Source of the DNA: Psychroflexus planctonicus | Lineage (GTDB): Bacteria; Bacteroidota; Bacteroidia; Flavobacteriales; Flavobacteriaceae | DNA: 64,000 bases | Assembly: GCF_014640195.1 (NCBI RefSeq) | Contig: NZ_BMGM01000003.1 | Coordinates: 124,001-188,000 of the forward strand | Reading direction: 5' to 3' | Shown: in pieces, positions 63,007-64,000 of the stretch | How positions within the stretch are numbered: position 1 is the stretch's first letter | Layout of the letters: the number at the start of each line of letters is the position of its first letter | Position numbers and translations under genes: made by a program | Notes under the pieces: model-generated | Database searches by the model: none | What the model saw: the letters and a program-made list of their open reading frames with translations, nothing else | Told to the model about the DNA's origin: nothing

Positions 63007-63831
63007 TTATAATTCTAGTTCATCTAAATCTTCGTATAATAATGCCATTTCTGCTTTTAAAGCATTGGCTTTTTCAATAAATTCTCCTTCTGGGTAGCGT
63101 TCTATATAATCTTTGTAGTAAGAGTCAGCTTTTTGTAGACGTTCTCTCATTAAGGTTTTAAAACTTTTTTCAGCATAAATAAATTGGCTTTCGAATTTAT
63201 AGTAATAAGCTGCTTCATTGTATTTAGAACCAGGATTGGCTTCAATAAAGTTGTTTAACGCATGGGCAGCAGATTGCCAATATTCCATGTGGTGATATTT
63301 TTTAGCAATCTCGTAACTTTTCTTCTCTAATTTATCTGTTAATTCTGCTAAATGTGAGTTGGCTTGATCAAAATATTCTCCTTCTGGATAAGCATTTAAA
63401 TAAATCTGAAGCTTTTCAATTGCTGTATAAGTTTCTTTTTGGTCAAGACTGTATCTGGGTGATGCTTGATAATAGCTATCTGCAGATTTGTATGCAGCTT
63501 CTTCTTTTTTATTTGAATCAGGAAAGGATTTAATAAAACGCTCAAACTTGTAACCTGAGACTATATAATCTCCTATTGCGTAATTTCCGTTAGCAATATA
63601 AAAAGAAACAATTTCATTTTGTGGCTTGCCACGCATTCCTGGCTGAATTTGCTCGAACAATCGTAGCGCCTTTAACATTTTACCGCGTTTGCCGTTTTCT
63701 AGGGATGTTTCGTAAAATTCTTTAGCTAAATTAAACTTATCTTCTGTGCTGTTTCCTTTAAGTACTTCATTGTATTCTCCACATGAAATTAAAGTCAAAG
63801 ACAAGATTAATATAAAACAAAGGTTTTTCAT
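63007..63831 (-). CDS. bamD: Outer-membrane assembly lipoprotein BamD
   Basis: BamD is the essential lipoprotein of the BAM complex that inserts beta-barrels. The 274-residue protein has a lipoprotein signal with lipobox LTLISC (Cys near 17), then TPR-like repeats (FNLAKEFYETSLENGKRGK, RYSLDQKETYTAIEKLQIYL, DQANSHLAELTDKLEKKSYEIA). The ATG at 63829-63831 yields the lipobox at the right distance; a longer non-ATG extension was rejected. It precedes rpoZ, coaBC and porD on one strand. Confidence 0.9.
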   Translation of the reverse strand: MKNLCFILILSLTLISCGEYNEVLKGNSTEDKFNLAKEFYETSLENGKRGKMLKALRLFEQIQPGMRGKPQNEIVSFYIANGNYAIGDYIVSGYKFERFIKSFPDSNKKEEAAYKSADSYYQASPRYSLDQKETYTAIEKLQIYLNAYPEGEYFDQANSHLAELTDKLEKKSYEIAKKYHHMEYWQSAAHALNNFIEANPGSKYNEAAYYYKFESQFIYAEKSFKTLMRERLQKADSYYKDYIERYPEGEFIEKANALKAEMALLYEDLDELEL

Positions 63832-63941
63832 TCTCAAATTTTGATTTGCAAAGTTACTGATTCTCACTTGAATTGTAAAATTTAGTTTTCAACTTCTCTT
63901 TCGCCCTAATTTTAACGATAAAACAAGTGCTAAATTGCATT

Positions 63942-64000
63942 TTATTTTAACCGATTTACTAAGTCTAGCAAACGATTGTTCAAGCTTTCATCAACAGGCA
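63942..64000 (-). CDS. C-terminal fragment of a gene running off the window, possibly dapA
   Basis: On the minus strand the last 59 bases encode PVDESLNNRLLDLVNRLK followed by a TAA stop at 63942-63944. The rest is beyond the window. Position upstream of bamD in this conserved flavobacterial order, and a Pro-Val segment resembling DapA C-termini, suggest 4-hydroxy-tetrahydrodipicolinate synthase, but the fragment is too short to be sure. Confidence 0.35.
   Translation of the reverse strand, partial: PVDESLNNRLLDLVNRLK

Overview
The window reads as the chromosome of a marine member of the Flavobacteriaceae (Bacteroidota). The DNA is AT-rich and promoters match the Bacteroidota -7 motif TAnnTTTG. 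Ribosome binding sites are not obvious. Family markers include two very large secreted proteins with type IX secretion (T9SS) C-terminal sorting domains, PorD, an Oar-like TonB-dependent receptor, a Bacteroidota-type RpoZ, and a proteorhodopsin beside a retinal-forming Blh dioxygenase. I see no rRNA, tRNA, insertion sequence, prophage or CRISPR array. The first and last genes (katG and a probable dapA) run off the window.

Layout. 1-4.2 kb: secreted-type KatG, a DUF2147 protein, a FabL-like reductase and an SLC13 permease. 4.4-9.9 kb: a GAF histidine kinase, then a co-directional run of a BatA/VWA protein, a dihydroorotase-like protein that has lost its metal ligands, a Tic20/DUF4870-like protein and an esterase. 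10-13.2 kb (minus): Fic, a membrane-anchored LAS-type peptidase, an ArsC-family protein and prfB with an intact +1 frameshift site. 13.3-16.4 kb: threonine aldolase, blh and proteorhodopsin (divergent), and an unannotated 44-residue membrane protein. 16.5-20 kb (minus): cdaA, folP, glutathione peroxidase and ychF. 20.1-31.1 kb: queA, a flippase, a small membrane protein, a 1,024-residue TPR protein, PAP2 and a TonB receptor. 31.2-35 kb: Lrp/AsnC regulator divergent from a Cys/Met PLP enzyme, then an HMA protein with a CstB-like persulfide dioxygenase-rhodanese. 35.3-42.4 kb (plus): Gfo/Idh oxidoreductase, 3-hydroxyacyl-CoA dehydrogenase, DUF1015, YggS, a DnaQ-GIY-YIG fusion, a K+ channel and miaA. 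42.4-47.4 kb (minus): an RprXY-like two-component pair, then glycosyltransferase, YbbR and coaE. 47.4-57.9 kb (minus): two T9SS cargo proteins. 58-64 kb (minus): fabI, recN, porD, coaBC, rpoZ, bamD and the end of a probable dapA.

How the parts fit. Blh cleaves beta-carotene to retinal, the chromophore of the adjacent proton-pumping rhodopsin. KatG and a secreted-type glutathione peroxidase point to peroxide defence outside the cytoplasm. The HMA/CstB-like pair points to persulfide or sulfide handling. BamD and PorD support outer-membrane assembly and T9SS export, the route used by the two giant proteins.

The most striking regulatory signal is a pair of unrelated promoters, one for the 44-residue protein and one for the HMA/CstB-like operon. 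Each has a perfect 5-N4-5 palindrome centred exactly 33 bp upstream of the centre of a TAnnTTTG box and no -33 TTG. That is the layout expected of class II Crp/Fnr-type activation.
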